64,000 nucleotides of DNA from CADEDH01 sp039201605 (GTDB lineage Bacteria; Actinomycetota; Acidimicrobiia; Acidimicrobiales; SZUA-35), in contig JBCCRO010000030.1 of the NCBI GenBank assembly GCA_039201605.1, positions 1 through 64,000 on the forward strand, given 5' to 3'. Positions within the stretch are counted from its first letter, which is position 1. Every line of letters begins with the position of its first letter. Shown here in pieces: positions 1 through 8,274 of the stretch. The notes beneath the pieces were generated by a model. That model did no database searches and was not told the DNA's origin. It saw only the letters and a list, made by a program, of their open reading frames with translations. The position numbers were made by a program, and so were the translations under genes.

Positions 1-253
1 ACGGGTTGTGATACGGCAACGACAACACCCCGGTCCCCAACTTGATATGGCGGGTCTGGGGCGCGGCGTAACAGATGAACATGAACGGATCAGGAATGAT
101 CTCGGTACCGGCCGAGTGATGCTCACCCACCCACACCTCGTCATACCCCAACCGATCAAGTAGCTGCACCGTCTCCAAATCCCGCTGAATCGCAGCAATC
201 GGATCCTGCCCCGCCATCGGATGAAACGGCGCCATAAAAATACCGAAGCGCAT
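1..253 (-). CDS. LLM-class flavin-dependent monooxygenase, N-terminal part (cut by window edge)
   Basis: The first 84 residues can be read on the minus strand from an ATG at 253; the rest lies beyond base 1. The start is preceded by AAGGGGG at a good distance. The protein begins MRFGIFMAPFHP and contains a conserved block RLGYDEVWVGEHHSAG followed by TRHIKLGTGVLSLPYHNP. This is the usual start of bacterial luciferase-like, FMNH2-dependent monooxygenases of the limonene/alkanal monooxygenase type. Family knowledge: these enzymes oxidise a substrate with reduced flavin and O2. The substrate cannot be told from this fragment. Codon use is less GC-rich at third positions than in most genes of the window. 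Confidence 0.85.
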   Translation of the reverse strand, partial: MRFGIFMAPFHPMAGQDPIAAIQRDLETVQLLDRLGYDEVWVGEHHSAGTEIIPDPFMFICYAAPQTRHIKLGTGVLSLPYHNP

Positions 254-351
254 GTCTTGGTCCCCCTTGGATGTTTGACACTCTTCGAGCTGGTGCTCGA
301 CGCTTCGTAGCAATCGTAGGTTGTTCTACCCAACGGTTCGAATCGGTGTAG

Positions 352-528
352 GAGCAACGACCGGGACCCTCAGCGGGCGTCCGGTGCGGCGCTGCACCGG
401 AGATCGTGGCGGTGAAGGCGGGCACGCTCGACGACCGCACCGACATCCAACCGGTGATCCAGGCCCACTGCGATGACAAGCAACCGTGGGTCGACCTGGG
501 CGAGATCACGGCCGTGGCCGCCGAGTAG
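352..528 (+). pseudogene. Remnant of a GFA (glutathione-dependent formaldehyde-activating-like) domain protein
   Basis: A frame open from the TAG at 349 to the TAG at 526 reads ...IVAVKAGTLDD...IQPVIQAHCDDKQPWVDL. This matches the C-terminal signature of GFA/CENP-V zinc proteins (AVKAGTLDD, then HxW/HC...QPWV). The N-terminal half, which carries the zinc-binding CxxC motifs, is absent. Just upstream is the divergent start of the luciferase-like gene, and no start codon with a ribosome site precedes the conserved block. It is therefore most likely a truncated leftover. A short real gene starting at an internal GTG is possible but less likely. Confidence 0.45.
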
Positions 529-606
529 CGCGCAGCCCCGTCCGCCCACCACGTCGGCCCGCCTTGCGACGGCGGACCGCCGGCGGCGGTAGGGCAGGGA
601 CCGGGG

Positions 607-1659
607 TCAGAGGCGGTCGAGGCGCACCAGCAGCGAGGAGCGGTCGCCCAGCGTGCGGCCCAGGCGGCGGGTGCGGTGGCTGTGGAGGTGACCGCCGTTG
701 AGGAGGCGCCGCCGTCGGAGCCGTCGCAACGGGTCGTCGCCGACGAGCGGCTCCAGCCGATAGCGATCGTCGAGGCGGCGGACCGACCGGAGCACGAGCC
801 CGTCATGGGCGACGGCGGCGGCCAGGGCCAGGAACGCCACGGCGGCGGGCAGGGTACCGTTCGCCAGGAAAGCGGCCCACCGGTCGGCGGCGTCGCCTCG
901 GGTGTTGGCGGCGGCGTGGTCGAGCACGGCGACGCCGAGCAGGGCGACCCCGATCGCCCAGGCCCAGGCCCGACGGTAGGTGGCGGCGATGCCGAGGCCG
1001 ATGGCGGCGGTCATCGTCCAGAGTCCGTGTCCCAACACCAACCGCTCCTCGATGTGGACCGAGGTCGGGAACAGCCATGACCACGGGCCGTCGTCGAATC
1101 CGTCGGCCGCCAGCCTGACCCGGATGGCGTCCTCCCGGAAGGCGAAGGCGGCGCCCGAAGTGAAGCCCAGGATCGCCAGGTCGCTCAGGCCGGGCCAGGT
1201 CCATCGCCGCCGGAGCGGCCGGAGGAAGAGGGCCACCGGGGCGAGCTTGGCCGTCTCCTCCAACACCGGTACGAGCACGGCTCGCTGAGCGCCGCTGTCG
1301 ACCCCGAGCGCCCAGCCGGTGCCCTGCCCGATCACCCAGACCGCCAGCGGCACCAGGAAGTAGCCGACGAGCCACACCCGGACGACGTCGGCCACTCCGA
1401 GCGTCCTGATCCCGATGGTGATGGCGGCCAGCCAGGCGGTGACCCAGCAGGCGAACAGCGCACTGTTGATCATCTCGTAGCTGGAGGTGGCGGCGTAGGA
1501 GCTGATCGACCAGGCCAGCGCCAGCAGCGACAGCGCCAGGCCCACGGGGACCAGTCGTCGGTCGTGGGCGTCGGCCACCGCTGCCAACCGACCGGCGCCG
1601 ACCGGCGGGGCGCCGACGGCGTTGAGCGTGGCCTTGGGGGCCGGGCCTACTCGGCGCAC
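607..1659 (-). CDS. PrsW-family intramembrane protease
   Basis: 350 aa, with about eight hydrophobic segments between residues 38 and 290. The family signature is present: an EE pair followed by K (LEETAKLAP, residues 133-141), then FRED at 174-177, H211 in VLGHGLWTM and DH at 247-248. Known members of this family (PrsW of Bacillus) are membrane-embedded proteases that cut membrane or lipid-anchored regulators. The start is a GTG lying 13 bases inside the preceding small gene, so the two are translationally linked. It is the last gene of a five-gene minus-strand operon with two lipoproteins and an Rhs protein, so the likely substrate is one of these membrane-anchored neighbours (inference). 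The basic C-terminal tail (after about residue 290) is Arg-rich and cytosolic in appearance. Confidence 0.85.
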   Translation of the reverse strand: MRRVGPAPKATLNAVGAPPVGAGRLAAVADAHDRRLVPVGLALSLLALAWSISSYAATSSYEMINSALFACWVTAWLAAITIGIRTLGVADVVRVWLVGYFLVPLAVWVIGQGTGWALGVDSGAQRAVLVPVLEETAKLAPVALFLRPLRRRWTWPGLSDLAILGFTSGAAFAFREDAIRVRLAADGFDDGPWSWLFPTSVHIEERLVLGHGLWTMTAAIGLGIAATYRRAWAWAIGVALLGVAVLDHAAANTRGDAADRWAAFLANGTLPAAVAFLALAAAVAHDGLVLRSVRRLDDRYRLEPLVGDDPLRRLRRRRLLNGGHLHSHRTRRLGRTLGDRSSLLVRLDRL

Positions 1660-2000
1660 TCGTCGTCCTCCGGTTCCTCGGGCTCGCCCTCCTCGGGGGG
1701 CGGGGGTGGCTGCTCACCGGAGCCCGGCAGGGGACCGGGCTCGGGCGACGGCTCCGTGCCGTCGCCCGGTGCGCCGCCGGGGATCAGCGGTGGGAGGCCG
1801 CCCGGGGCGTCGAAGCCGGGCCCGCCGGTGCCGGGGAGGTTGAACTCGACCAGGTCGTGGGCGCCGCCGACGCTGTCGACGCCAAGGCCGTCGCCACCAG
1901 CGCCGTCGAGACAGACGGCGACCACCAGATCGAGCGCCAGGCGGGCCTCGGAGACGCCGCCGAGCAGGAGCCCGATCGACTCGATCAACCATGTCGGCAC
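1647..2000 (-). CDS. Small acidic, proline-rich protein of unknown function
   Basis: 117 aa from a GTG at 2000. The ribosome site GGGGAGG lies inside the last codons of the upstream gene, whose TGA is at 2003-2005, so translation is coupled. The first 50 residues (starting MPTWLIESIGLLLGG) are hydrophobic and glycine-rich and could sit at or in the membrane. The middle is Gly/Pro-rich. The last 40 residues are a Pro/Glu/Asp tail ending EPEDDECAE. I recognise no domain. Its end overlaps the start of the PrsW-type gene. Because it sits between a VWD lipoprotein and an intramembrane protease, it may be a partner or substrate of either; this is context only. Confidence 0.7.
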   Translation of the reverse strand: MPTWLIESIGLLLGGVSEARLALDLVVAVCLDGAGGDGLGVDSVGGAHDLVEFNLPGTGGPGFDAPGGLPPLIPGGAPGDGTEPSPEPGPLPGSGEQPPPPPEEGEPEEPEDDECAE

Positions 2001-2002
2001 GC

Positions 2003-4174
2003 TCAGCCTCCCCGCTCGAAGGCGACGACGACGGCGACGCCGTTGGACGAGGTGCCGTAGTAGACGAGGTCGTCGATGACGGGCCCGAAGCGGGTGGCCT
2101 GGCCGATGTCGGCGTCGGGACCGAAGGCGTCCTCGAGGGGCAACTCCCAGAGGAGCTCGCCCTCTGCGGTGTAGGCCACGGCGAAGGGGCCGCCGAAGGT
2201 GCCGTCGTAGATCACGCCGTCGTCGGCCACCGCCATCGGATTGCCGGTGTTGCGGAAGGCGACGAGGTCGAGGGTCCAGTCGATCTCGCCGTCGAGGTCG
2301 ACGCCGGTCACGAGTTCGCCGTCGTAGAACACGAACCGCTCGTCGGCCACCACGCCGGCGTTGGGGGCACGGCTGAGGGGGCGCGAGCCGTCGGGTGCGC
2401 CGGGGATGCGCCACCGCTCCACCAGTTCGCCGTCCTCGGCGGCCAGCGCCACGGCGTAGCTGGAGTTGCCGTCGTCGTCCGCCCGGTCGCCGGTGGTGGC
2501 GAGGAACGTCACCCCGTCGATCGACAGCAGCGCCCCCGGCACGCTCACCAGCTCGCCCGGCACCGTGCGGGTGTCGAGTTCCCGGCCGGTGGCCGGATCG
2601 AGCAGGGCGACTTCGACCGTCCGACGATCGCCGTCGTCGACCCGGGATGCGTGGAGCAGCGACCCGTCGGCGGCCACGCCGACCCCGAGCGACGACGGCC
2701 CGAGGTAGGGCCGGTGCCACAGCACACCGCCATCGGGGTCGATGGCCCACAGCACCGAGCGGTTGCCGTCGAGGATGATGCGGCCGTCGATCACCTGGCT
2801 CCGGTATCGACATGACGTCATCGACGGCTCGTCGGCGTCGAGGTCCGGGAAGATGGTGCGTTCCACAGCCCCGGTGGTGCCGTCGACGATGACGATGCCG
2901 GCGGTGCCGTCGGCCTCCTCGGGCAGGAGCGGACCGCGCAGCTCGGCCTGCAACCCGATCCGCCCGTCGCCCAGTGCCATCGCCGGGCAGGCCTCGACGA
3001 TCCCGTCCAACCGCCAGACCTCCTCACCGGTCGTCGCGTCGAGGGCCACGGCCACGCCGAGACCGGTCTCGTCATCGGTGGCATTGACGATCACGGGGCC
3101 GGCGCCGTCGGCGACGAAGCCCGGCTCCGCCTCCGACAGGCCGTCGAGCACGGTCAGCCAGGCCACGGCGCCGCCGGCGGCCACGTCGGGGACGAACGCC
3201 GTTCCCTCGGCGCGGGCCTGGGCCCGGGCGGCGCTGACGGCGAACGAGTCGTCGCCGGTGAGGCCGACGTCGAGCAGGCAGTCGGTGAGGTACGGCTCGA
3301 GCGTCACCCCCGCCTCGGCGCAGGCGGCCTCGGCCGCCGCCAGCTGCTCGGGCGTGAGGTCGGTGACCACGGCGGCCGAGCGGGGGAACGACTCGTCGGT
3401 GAACGTGGCGGTGCTCTCCCCCCGGCCGTAGGGGAACAGGCTGGTCTCGTCGGTGACCCGCCAGCTGTGACCGAACTCCCGGTGCACGGTCTCCCAGTCG
3501 GGCACCCCGACGTACGGTCGGCCGTCGCGGCTCACGAGGTCGTCGCCGGGGTCGCCGTCGGCATCACCGAATAGCCCGAGGGTCGTACCGCGCCGCTCCT
3601 CGGCCAGGTGGACGTACACGTTGAGATAGGAGCTACTGACGCCCTCGGCCTCGACGTAGGACCCGTCCGGGGCGGTGACGACGACGGCGTCGGCCCGTCG
3701 GTCGATCGACAGCGCGCCGGCGGTGGTGGTGCCGTCGACCTCGAGCCGGAGCCGATCGCCGTCGACGAAGAGCAGCGGCCCGCTGTCGCCCGCCACCAGC
3801 GCCACCCGGTCGGCGCCGACCTCGACGCCGAACGCCGTGGTGACCGACACCGACCCCGAGGAACCCCACGGCTCCATACGGAGCTGCACCTCCAGGTCGT
3901 CGGCGAGCACCGCCGTGTATTCGCCCGCCCCCTGCAGGTCGTAGCGAAGCTGGTCGAACGTGGTGAGGTGCGGGTCGCCGACCGAGCTGCCGCAGCCGAC
4001 GCACGGCGGTGGTCCCTCCGGTGGCGGTGGCGGCGGCTCGGGTGGGCAGTCGGCGGCCAACTCACCGTCGAGCGAGAACTCCCCGCAGAACGGCGGCGGC
4101 GATCCCCCACAGGCGGCCAGCAGGAATGACGCAGCAGCGGCGGCCAGCAGCCCGAGCAGCAGCCGGAGGCTCAT
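2003..4174 (-). CDS. Lipoprotein with von Willebrand factor D-like domain and PQQ-type beta-propeller
   Basis: 723 aa from ATG 4174. A signal peptide ends in the lipobox LLAAC (Cys22), so the protein should be lipid-anchored outside the membrane. A proline-rich linker follows. Then comes a VWD-type start (GDPHLTTFDQLRYDLQGAGEY, about residues 67-87), continuing through GLFGDADGDPGDD to about residue 225. The rest (about 330-720) has repeated blades such as VALDATTGEEVWRLDG, IVDGTTGAVERTIFP and WAIDPDGGVLWHRPYL, typical of PQQ-like propellers. The ATG overlaps the stop of the upstream Rhs gene as ATGA, so the two are co-translated. VWD domains mediate extracellular assembly in animals; the role in this bacterium is unknown. 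The surface-anchored partner could hold the Rhs product (inference). Confidence 0.85.
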   Translation of the reverse strand: MSLRLLLGLLAAAAASFLLAACGGSPPPFCGEFSLDGELAADCPPEPPPPPPEGPPPCVGCGSSVGDPHLTTFDQLRYDLQGAGEYTAVLADDLEVQLRMEPWGSSGSVSVTTAFGVEVGADRVALVAGDSGPLLFVDGDRLRLEVDGTTTAGALSIDRRADAVVVTAPDGSYVEAEGVSSSYLNVYVHLAEERRGTTLGLFGDADGDPGDDLVSRDGRPYVGVPDWETVHREFGHSWRVTDETSLFPYGRGESTATFTDESFPRSAAVVTDLTPEQLAAAEAACAEAGVTLEPYLTDCLLDVGLTGDDSFAVSAARAQARAEGTAFVPDVAAGGAVAWLTVLDGLSEAEPGFVADGAGPVIVNATDDETGLGVAVALDATTGEEVWRLDGIVEACPAMALGDGRIGLQAELRGPLLPEEADGTAGIVIVDGTTGAVERTIFPDLDADEPSMTSCRYRSQVIDGRIILDGNRSVLWAIDPDGGVLWHRPYLGPSSLGVGVAADGSLLHASRVDDGDRRTVEVALLDPATGRELDTRTVPGELVSVPGALLSIDGVTFLATTGDRADDDGNSSYAVALAAEDGELVERWRIPGAPDGSRPLSRAPNAGVVADERFVFYDGELVTGVDLDGEIDWTLDLVAFRNTGNPMAVADDGVIYDGTFGGPFAVAYTAEGELLWELPLEDAFGPDADIGQATRFGPVIDDLVYYGTSSNGVAVVVAFERGG

Positions 4175-7100
4175 TCGAACATCCACTCGATAGAGCGGTG
4201 GAGCCGGTCGAGCCCCCTGTAGATCTCCGCCGCACCGGCATCGGGCAACGACTCGGTTGGGACCGATTGATAACCGTCGCCGCCGCAGGCCCGCGCTGCT
4301 TCGAAGACCGGGTTCCAACAGATGTTGGCCCCGCCAAAATCGGCATCCACACCCCAGTAGCCGGTCGAGGTCCCGACGTTGCCGTCGATCCAGTCCTGGA
4401 GGCACTGGGTGTCGACGTCCTCCAGCTCCTCACACTTCAGGGTGTCGTTCAGGCGGGCCCTGTCGGTCTGGTCGACGAGCTTGGTCATGATCCCGCCGTC
4501 GTCCCGATAGTCCTCCGCCGTCCCGAAGCAGCGACCGTTGTTGCAGATCATGCCGTGCTCGAAGTGGCCGAAATCCCAGGCGCAGATCGCCGGACCCTCG
4601 GGGATGTCGCTGGCGCCGCCGTCGTTGTAGTCGACGCTGAGGTCCTGGAGGCCGGTGGGGTCGATGCGGTTGGCGGGATCGCCGGAGGCGTAGGTGTGGA
4701 GGTTGTGCTGCCCGGACGTCATGAGCAGGGGATCGCGGGAGATCCAGCGGGCCAGGCCGGGGTGGTAGGTGCGGGCCCCGAGGAGAACGAGGTCGGTGAC
4801 GCCGTCGACCAGGCCGCCGGTGAAGCCGAAGTGGTGGAAGCCGGGGTTGGTGTCGATCTCGGTGCGACCGTCCGGGTCGTAGCGACAGTGCCGCACCACC
4901 TCGCCGGTGTCGGCGTCGATCGTCAGCCGAATCGACCCCAACCGATCGGCCACCAGGGCGTAGGTGCGACCGTGGCGGATCATGGCCACCGGCGTGCGCC
5001 CGGCGCCGGGCACGAACACGGTGTCGAGCGTGGCGTCGGGGCCGAGGGTGGCCGCCAGCCTCGCCCCCGCCCACAGGTAGCCCTGTCGGTACTCGCCGTC
5101 GACGTAGGTCGCAGTGCGCCGCCCGAACCCGTCGACCGTGTGCTGCACCAGCTGCCCCTCGGCGGTGCGGACGGCGACCAGGCGACCGAGGTCGTCGTGG
5201 TGGAACGTGATGGTGCCACTCGGGCCGGTGAGCTGGGTCAGGCGGTCGGCCTCGTCGTAGCGGGCCCGGTCCTGGCCGACCGACAGGAGGCGATCGCCGC
5301 CGTCGACCCGAAGGTAGACGGCGGGTTGGTCGTCGGCGAGGTGGTGGGTCACGGTGCGGTTGCCGAGGTCGTCCCATTGCGCCGCCCACGACGGAGCCCC
5401 GTCGACCTCCACCGCCAGTAGCCGCCCGGTGGGGCCGTGGGTGCGGGTGGTGGTGCGGCGCTCCTCGCCCACGATCTCGTCCCCGGCTACGGCTCGGTTG
5501 ACGTCGTCGAAGGTGTCGGCCAGGTGGGCGATCGGTCGGTCGTCGCCGGCGACGGACACCGTTCGGGCCACCACCCGACCGTGCTCGTCGTGGCGGAAGG
5601 CGATGACCACCCGCCCCACCTCGAGGCGCGTCACCAGCCCCGTCGTCGGGTGGCGAATGAACTGCGCCGGACCCTCGGCCGTGACCAACCCGTCGGCGTC
5701 GACCGACCGGGCCAGGGTCACCGGGCCGATCGTGGTGGCGGTGTGGGCGAAGCCGTCGTAGTCGAACTCGATCCGACCGGGCGCGTGCCCCTCGCTGGTG
5801 TAGGCCGTCACCAGTGGCCCGTCCCGCTCGATGCGGGCCGCCGACCCGGCGCCGGTGGTGAGCTCGTCGACCCGCCCGGCGGCGTCGCGCCCGATGGCGA
5901 TCTCGACCGACGATCCCGCCAAGCCGACGAGCTGCCCGCCGGCGTCGCGCCGAAGCGTGATCGGGCCGACGCCCTCGTCGTAGCCGAGGAGTCGGCCTGC
6001 GTCGTCGGTCGTCCACCTGAGCGCCGGTCGAAGTGCGCCGTCGCCGTCGGGACCCGGAAGCAACGCCTCGACGTCGCCGTCGGGTCGGCGACGGAGGGAC
6101 CAGCGGGCGTTCCCGTCGACGGTGGTGTCGACCCGTCGCCGGTCCTCGCTGCGGGCGACTACCACCCGTCGACCGTCGGCCAGGAGGCTGGAGATCGAAC
6201 CACCGGGCTGGTCCTGAATGACCGTCAGTTGCCGGTGGCCGTCGTCCACCGTGACCAGGCCGTCGTCGCCGTAGCGGTAGGTGAGGGTCGTGGCCCCCGT
6301 CGTCTGCGCCGTCAGCCGCCCGTGCTCGTCGTAGTGGTTGCGGACGGCGAGGCCCGAGGAGGCCGAAGCTGTCGCCGCCCGACCCCTGTCGTCGAGCGTG
6401 AGGACCGAGCGGCGCCCGGCGGCCGAGGTCGACTCGGTCCGTCCACCGTCGGCGCTCGTCCACCGCCGGCGGCGCTGACCGTCGACCTCGTGGACCTCCT
6501 CCACCGAGCCGTCGGTATGCTCCTCGACCCACCGGCGACCGATCGTCGTCCGGCCCGACGGGGTTCGCCGCACCATCTCCACCCGCTGGGAACCGGTGCC
6601 GGCGGCGGTACCCCACACGGGGGAATGGCCGCCGGTCCGCACCACCCGCCGGGTCACGGTGGAGCCGTCGGCCTCGCTCACCACCTGGGAGCCGTCGGGG
6701 TGGGTGGCGACGGTGTAGGGCACCGGCGAGCCACAGCATCGGCGGGTTTCGAGCCGGCCCCCTCCCTCCAGGGGGGCCAGCTCCACCGACGATTCCTCGC
6801 CGGTCGATCGCACGAGCGAGATGCGGCGGCGGGCGCCGTCGACCGTGCGGACCACGTCGGTCCGGCGGCCCGGCTCATCCAGACGGACCAGTCCTTCCTC
6901 GTCGTACGAGGCCTCGAACCGCTGCTCCGCCTCGTCGCCCTCGCCCGTCGAGCCGGTGCCAACACGCCGGACGATGGTCGTCGGTCGGGCCCGATCGTCG
7001 TAGGCGACGTGCCAGGCGCGGCCGTCGTCCGCCGTGAGCGAGGTGAGCAGGCCCCGGGCATCGAGGCCGATGACGGCTCGGCGGCCACCGCCGGACACGG

Positions 7101-7527
7101 TCAGCCGGTCGCCGTGGGCGGTCACGGTGAGGCGGCGTCGCCGGGCGTCGCCGACCGCCGCCAACCGACCGCCGTTCCACGCCAGCCACCACCGGACAAG
7201 CACACCCGGGTGGTCACGAATCTCCAACAGCCGGCCGGTCTCGTCGAACACCAGCCGCTGCCGACTCGACACCCGATCGACGATCAGCCGGTCGCCCTCA
7301 GCCCGTGGCCGGGCGACGGCCCGCCGTCGCCCGCCGAGCAGCACCGCGTTGGCGCCGACGTCCAACCGGTGGTCGATGGGCAGGCACCAGCCGCCCAGGC
7401 CCACCGGCATCGACGCCGGCCCGGCGTCGGCCGAGCCGGCGAACACCAGCTCGGGGAACGGGCCCGGCACCGGGAGGCGGGCGACGAGCGCACCCCGGGT
7501 GGGGTCGATGGCGAACGGAGCCCTCAC
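4171..7527 (-). CDS. Rhs/YD-repeat protein with a 158-residue cysteine-containing C-terminal tip
   Basis: 1118 aa from GTG 7527, which lies 10 bases after the upstream lipoprotein gene. Many YD-type repeats (DETGRLLEIRDHPG, DAAGRVDELTTGAG, YDEADRLTQLTGPSG) fill residues 90-880. The Rhs core follows with VRHCRYDPDGRTE, ARTYHPGLARWISRDPL and the DPTGL junction near residue 960. In known Rhs proteins the shell encloses the C-terminal tip, which is cut off after DPxGL. Here the tip (bases 4174-4647) carries seven Cys and the blocks CAWDFGHFEHGMICNNGRC and LQDWIDGN; I recognise no toxin family. There is no signal peptide, and no adjacent gene looks like a classic immunity protein. It is co-transcribed with two lipoproteins and a membrane protease. 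Confidence 0.88.
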   Translation of the reverse strand: MRAPFAIDPTRGALVARLPVPGPFPELVFAGSADAGPASMPVGLGGWCLPIDHRLDVGANAVLLGGRRRAVARPRAEGDRLIVDRVSSRQRLVFDETGRLLEIRDHPGVLVRWWLAWNGGRLAAVGDARRRRLTVTAHGDRLTVSGGGRRAVIGLDARGLLTSLTADDGRAWHVAYDDRARPTTIVRRVGTGSTGEGDEAEQRFEASYDEEGLVRLDEPGRRTDVVRTVDGARRRISLVRSTGEESSVELAPLEGGGRLETRRCCGSPVPYTVATHPDGSQVVSEADGSTVTRRVVRTGGHSPVWGTAAGTGSQRVEMVRRTPSGRTTIGRRWVEEHTDGSVEEVHEVDGQRRRRWTSADGGRTESTSAAGRRSVLTLDDRGRAATASASSGLAVRNHYDEHGRLTAQTTGATTLTYRYGDDGLVTVDDGHRQLTVIQDQPGGSISSLLADGRRVVVARSEDRRRVDTTVDGNARWSLRRRPDGDVEALLPGPDGDGALRPALRWTTDDAGRLLGYDEGVGPITLRRDAGGQLVGLAGSSVEIAIGRDAAGRVDELTTGAGSAARIERDGPLVTAYTSEGHAPGRIEFDYDGFAHTATTIGPVTLARSVDADGLVTAEGPAQFIRHPTTGLVTRLEVGRVVIAFRHDEHGRVVARTVSVAGDDRPIAHLADTFDDVNRAVAGDEIVGEERRTTTRTHGPTGRLLAVEVDGAPSWAAQWDDLGNRTVTHHLADDQPAVYLRVDGGDRLLSVGQDRARYDEADRLTQLTGPSGTITFHHDDLGRLVAVRTAEGQLVQHTVDGFGRRTATYVDGEYRQGYLWAGARLAATLGPDATLDTVFVPGAGRTPVAMIRHGRTYALVADRLGSIRLTIDADTGEVVRHCRYDPDGRTEIDTNPGFHHFGFTGGLVDGVTDLVLLGARTYHPGLARWISRDPLLMTSGQHNLHTYASGDPANRIDPTGLQDLSVDYNDGGASDIPEGPAICAWDFGHFEHGMICNNGRCFGTAEDYRDDGGIMTKLVDQTDRARLNDTLKCEELEDVDTQCLQDWIDGNVGTSTGYWGVDADFGGANICWNPVFEAARACGGDGYQSVPTESLPDAGAAEIYRGLDRLHRSIEWMFE

Positions 7528-7537
7528 CGCCGCCCGG

Positions 7538-8101
7538 TCACGGGTCGATCCGGGTCCCGCTGAGGGTGACGGACTCGCCGGCGGCGACCTCTGCCGAGCT
7601 GACGGTTTCGGTGAAGACGATCTCGGGCAGGACCCCCGGTTCGGACGGCTGCGTCAGGTAGCCCCGCACCAGCTCGACCTGCATCGGGCCGCCGCTGTCG
7701 ACGCTGAAGGTGACGTCGCCCTCGACCACCCACGCCGTGTAGAGGAACTCCTCCGGCGTCGTCTCGTCGAGTTCGAAGCTGAAACTCTGCTCGTAGGCCT
7801 GCGACTGACCGGCCAGGCTGGCCTCGGTCTCGAGCACATCCTCGACCCGGGCCGTTGTGCCCGTGGGCCCGGTGAGCCGCCACCCGAGGGCGAGGTCGTT
7901 TGACAGATCGCCACCCTCCTCCCCGGGGCCGTCCGACCCGTCCGTCGAGCCGTCGTTCGACTCGGCGGCGGACTCGGCCGCTTCGGCGCTCTCCTCGAGT
8001 TCGGCCTGCACGTCGTCGATCCGGTCGGCCACCCCGCACCCGGCGGCGAACAGCGCCATCGCCACCGCCACGATGGCCGCTCTCGGTGCTTGCGCTGTCA
8101 T
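7538..8101 (-). CDS. Predicted lipoprotein, unknown function (first gene of the Rhs operon)
   Basis: 187 aa. The N-terminus MTAQAPRAAIVAVAMALFAA leads into a lipobox AAGC (Cys22), predicting a lipid-anchored exported protein. Residues 27-65 form an acidic, Ser/Glu/Asp-rich low-complexity linker. The rest (about 70-187) looks like one beta-rich domain ending EVAAGESVTLSGTRIDP. I recognise no family. It is the promoter-proximal gene of the operon; the stop is only 10 bases before the Rhs GTG. It faces the divergent LuxR-type regulator across 173 bases, which probably contain both promoters. Confidence 0.75.
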   Translation of the reverse strand: MTAQAPRAAIVAVAMALFAAGCGVADRIDDVQAELEESAEAAESAAESNDGSTDGSDGPGEEGGDLSNDLALGWRLTGPTGTTARVEDVLETEASLAGQSQAYEQSFSFELDETTPEEFLYTAWVVEGDVTFSVDSGGPMQVELVRGYLTQPSEPGVLPEIVFTETVSSAEVAAGESVTLSGTRIDP

Positions 8102-8274
8102 GGCCCGTCTCCCGTCGCCGCTGGGCCGCCCACCGGCGACCGCCTCCCGAACCCTTGCGGCCGGTCGGTCGGACGGACAACACCCAGACGACCCGATCGA
8201 TCACCCAATCCGGCCTCCTCGATCACCCAGACCGGCTCGGTCGCGCCCGACCGGAGTCTCTATGCTGAGCCCCG

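Noticed and set aside
4171..7527. Classic Rhs toxin with immunity gene
   Set aside because: No small immunity-like gene follows the tip, and the tip matches no toxin family I know. The toxin reading was kept only as a hypothesis.
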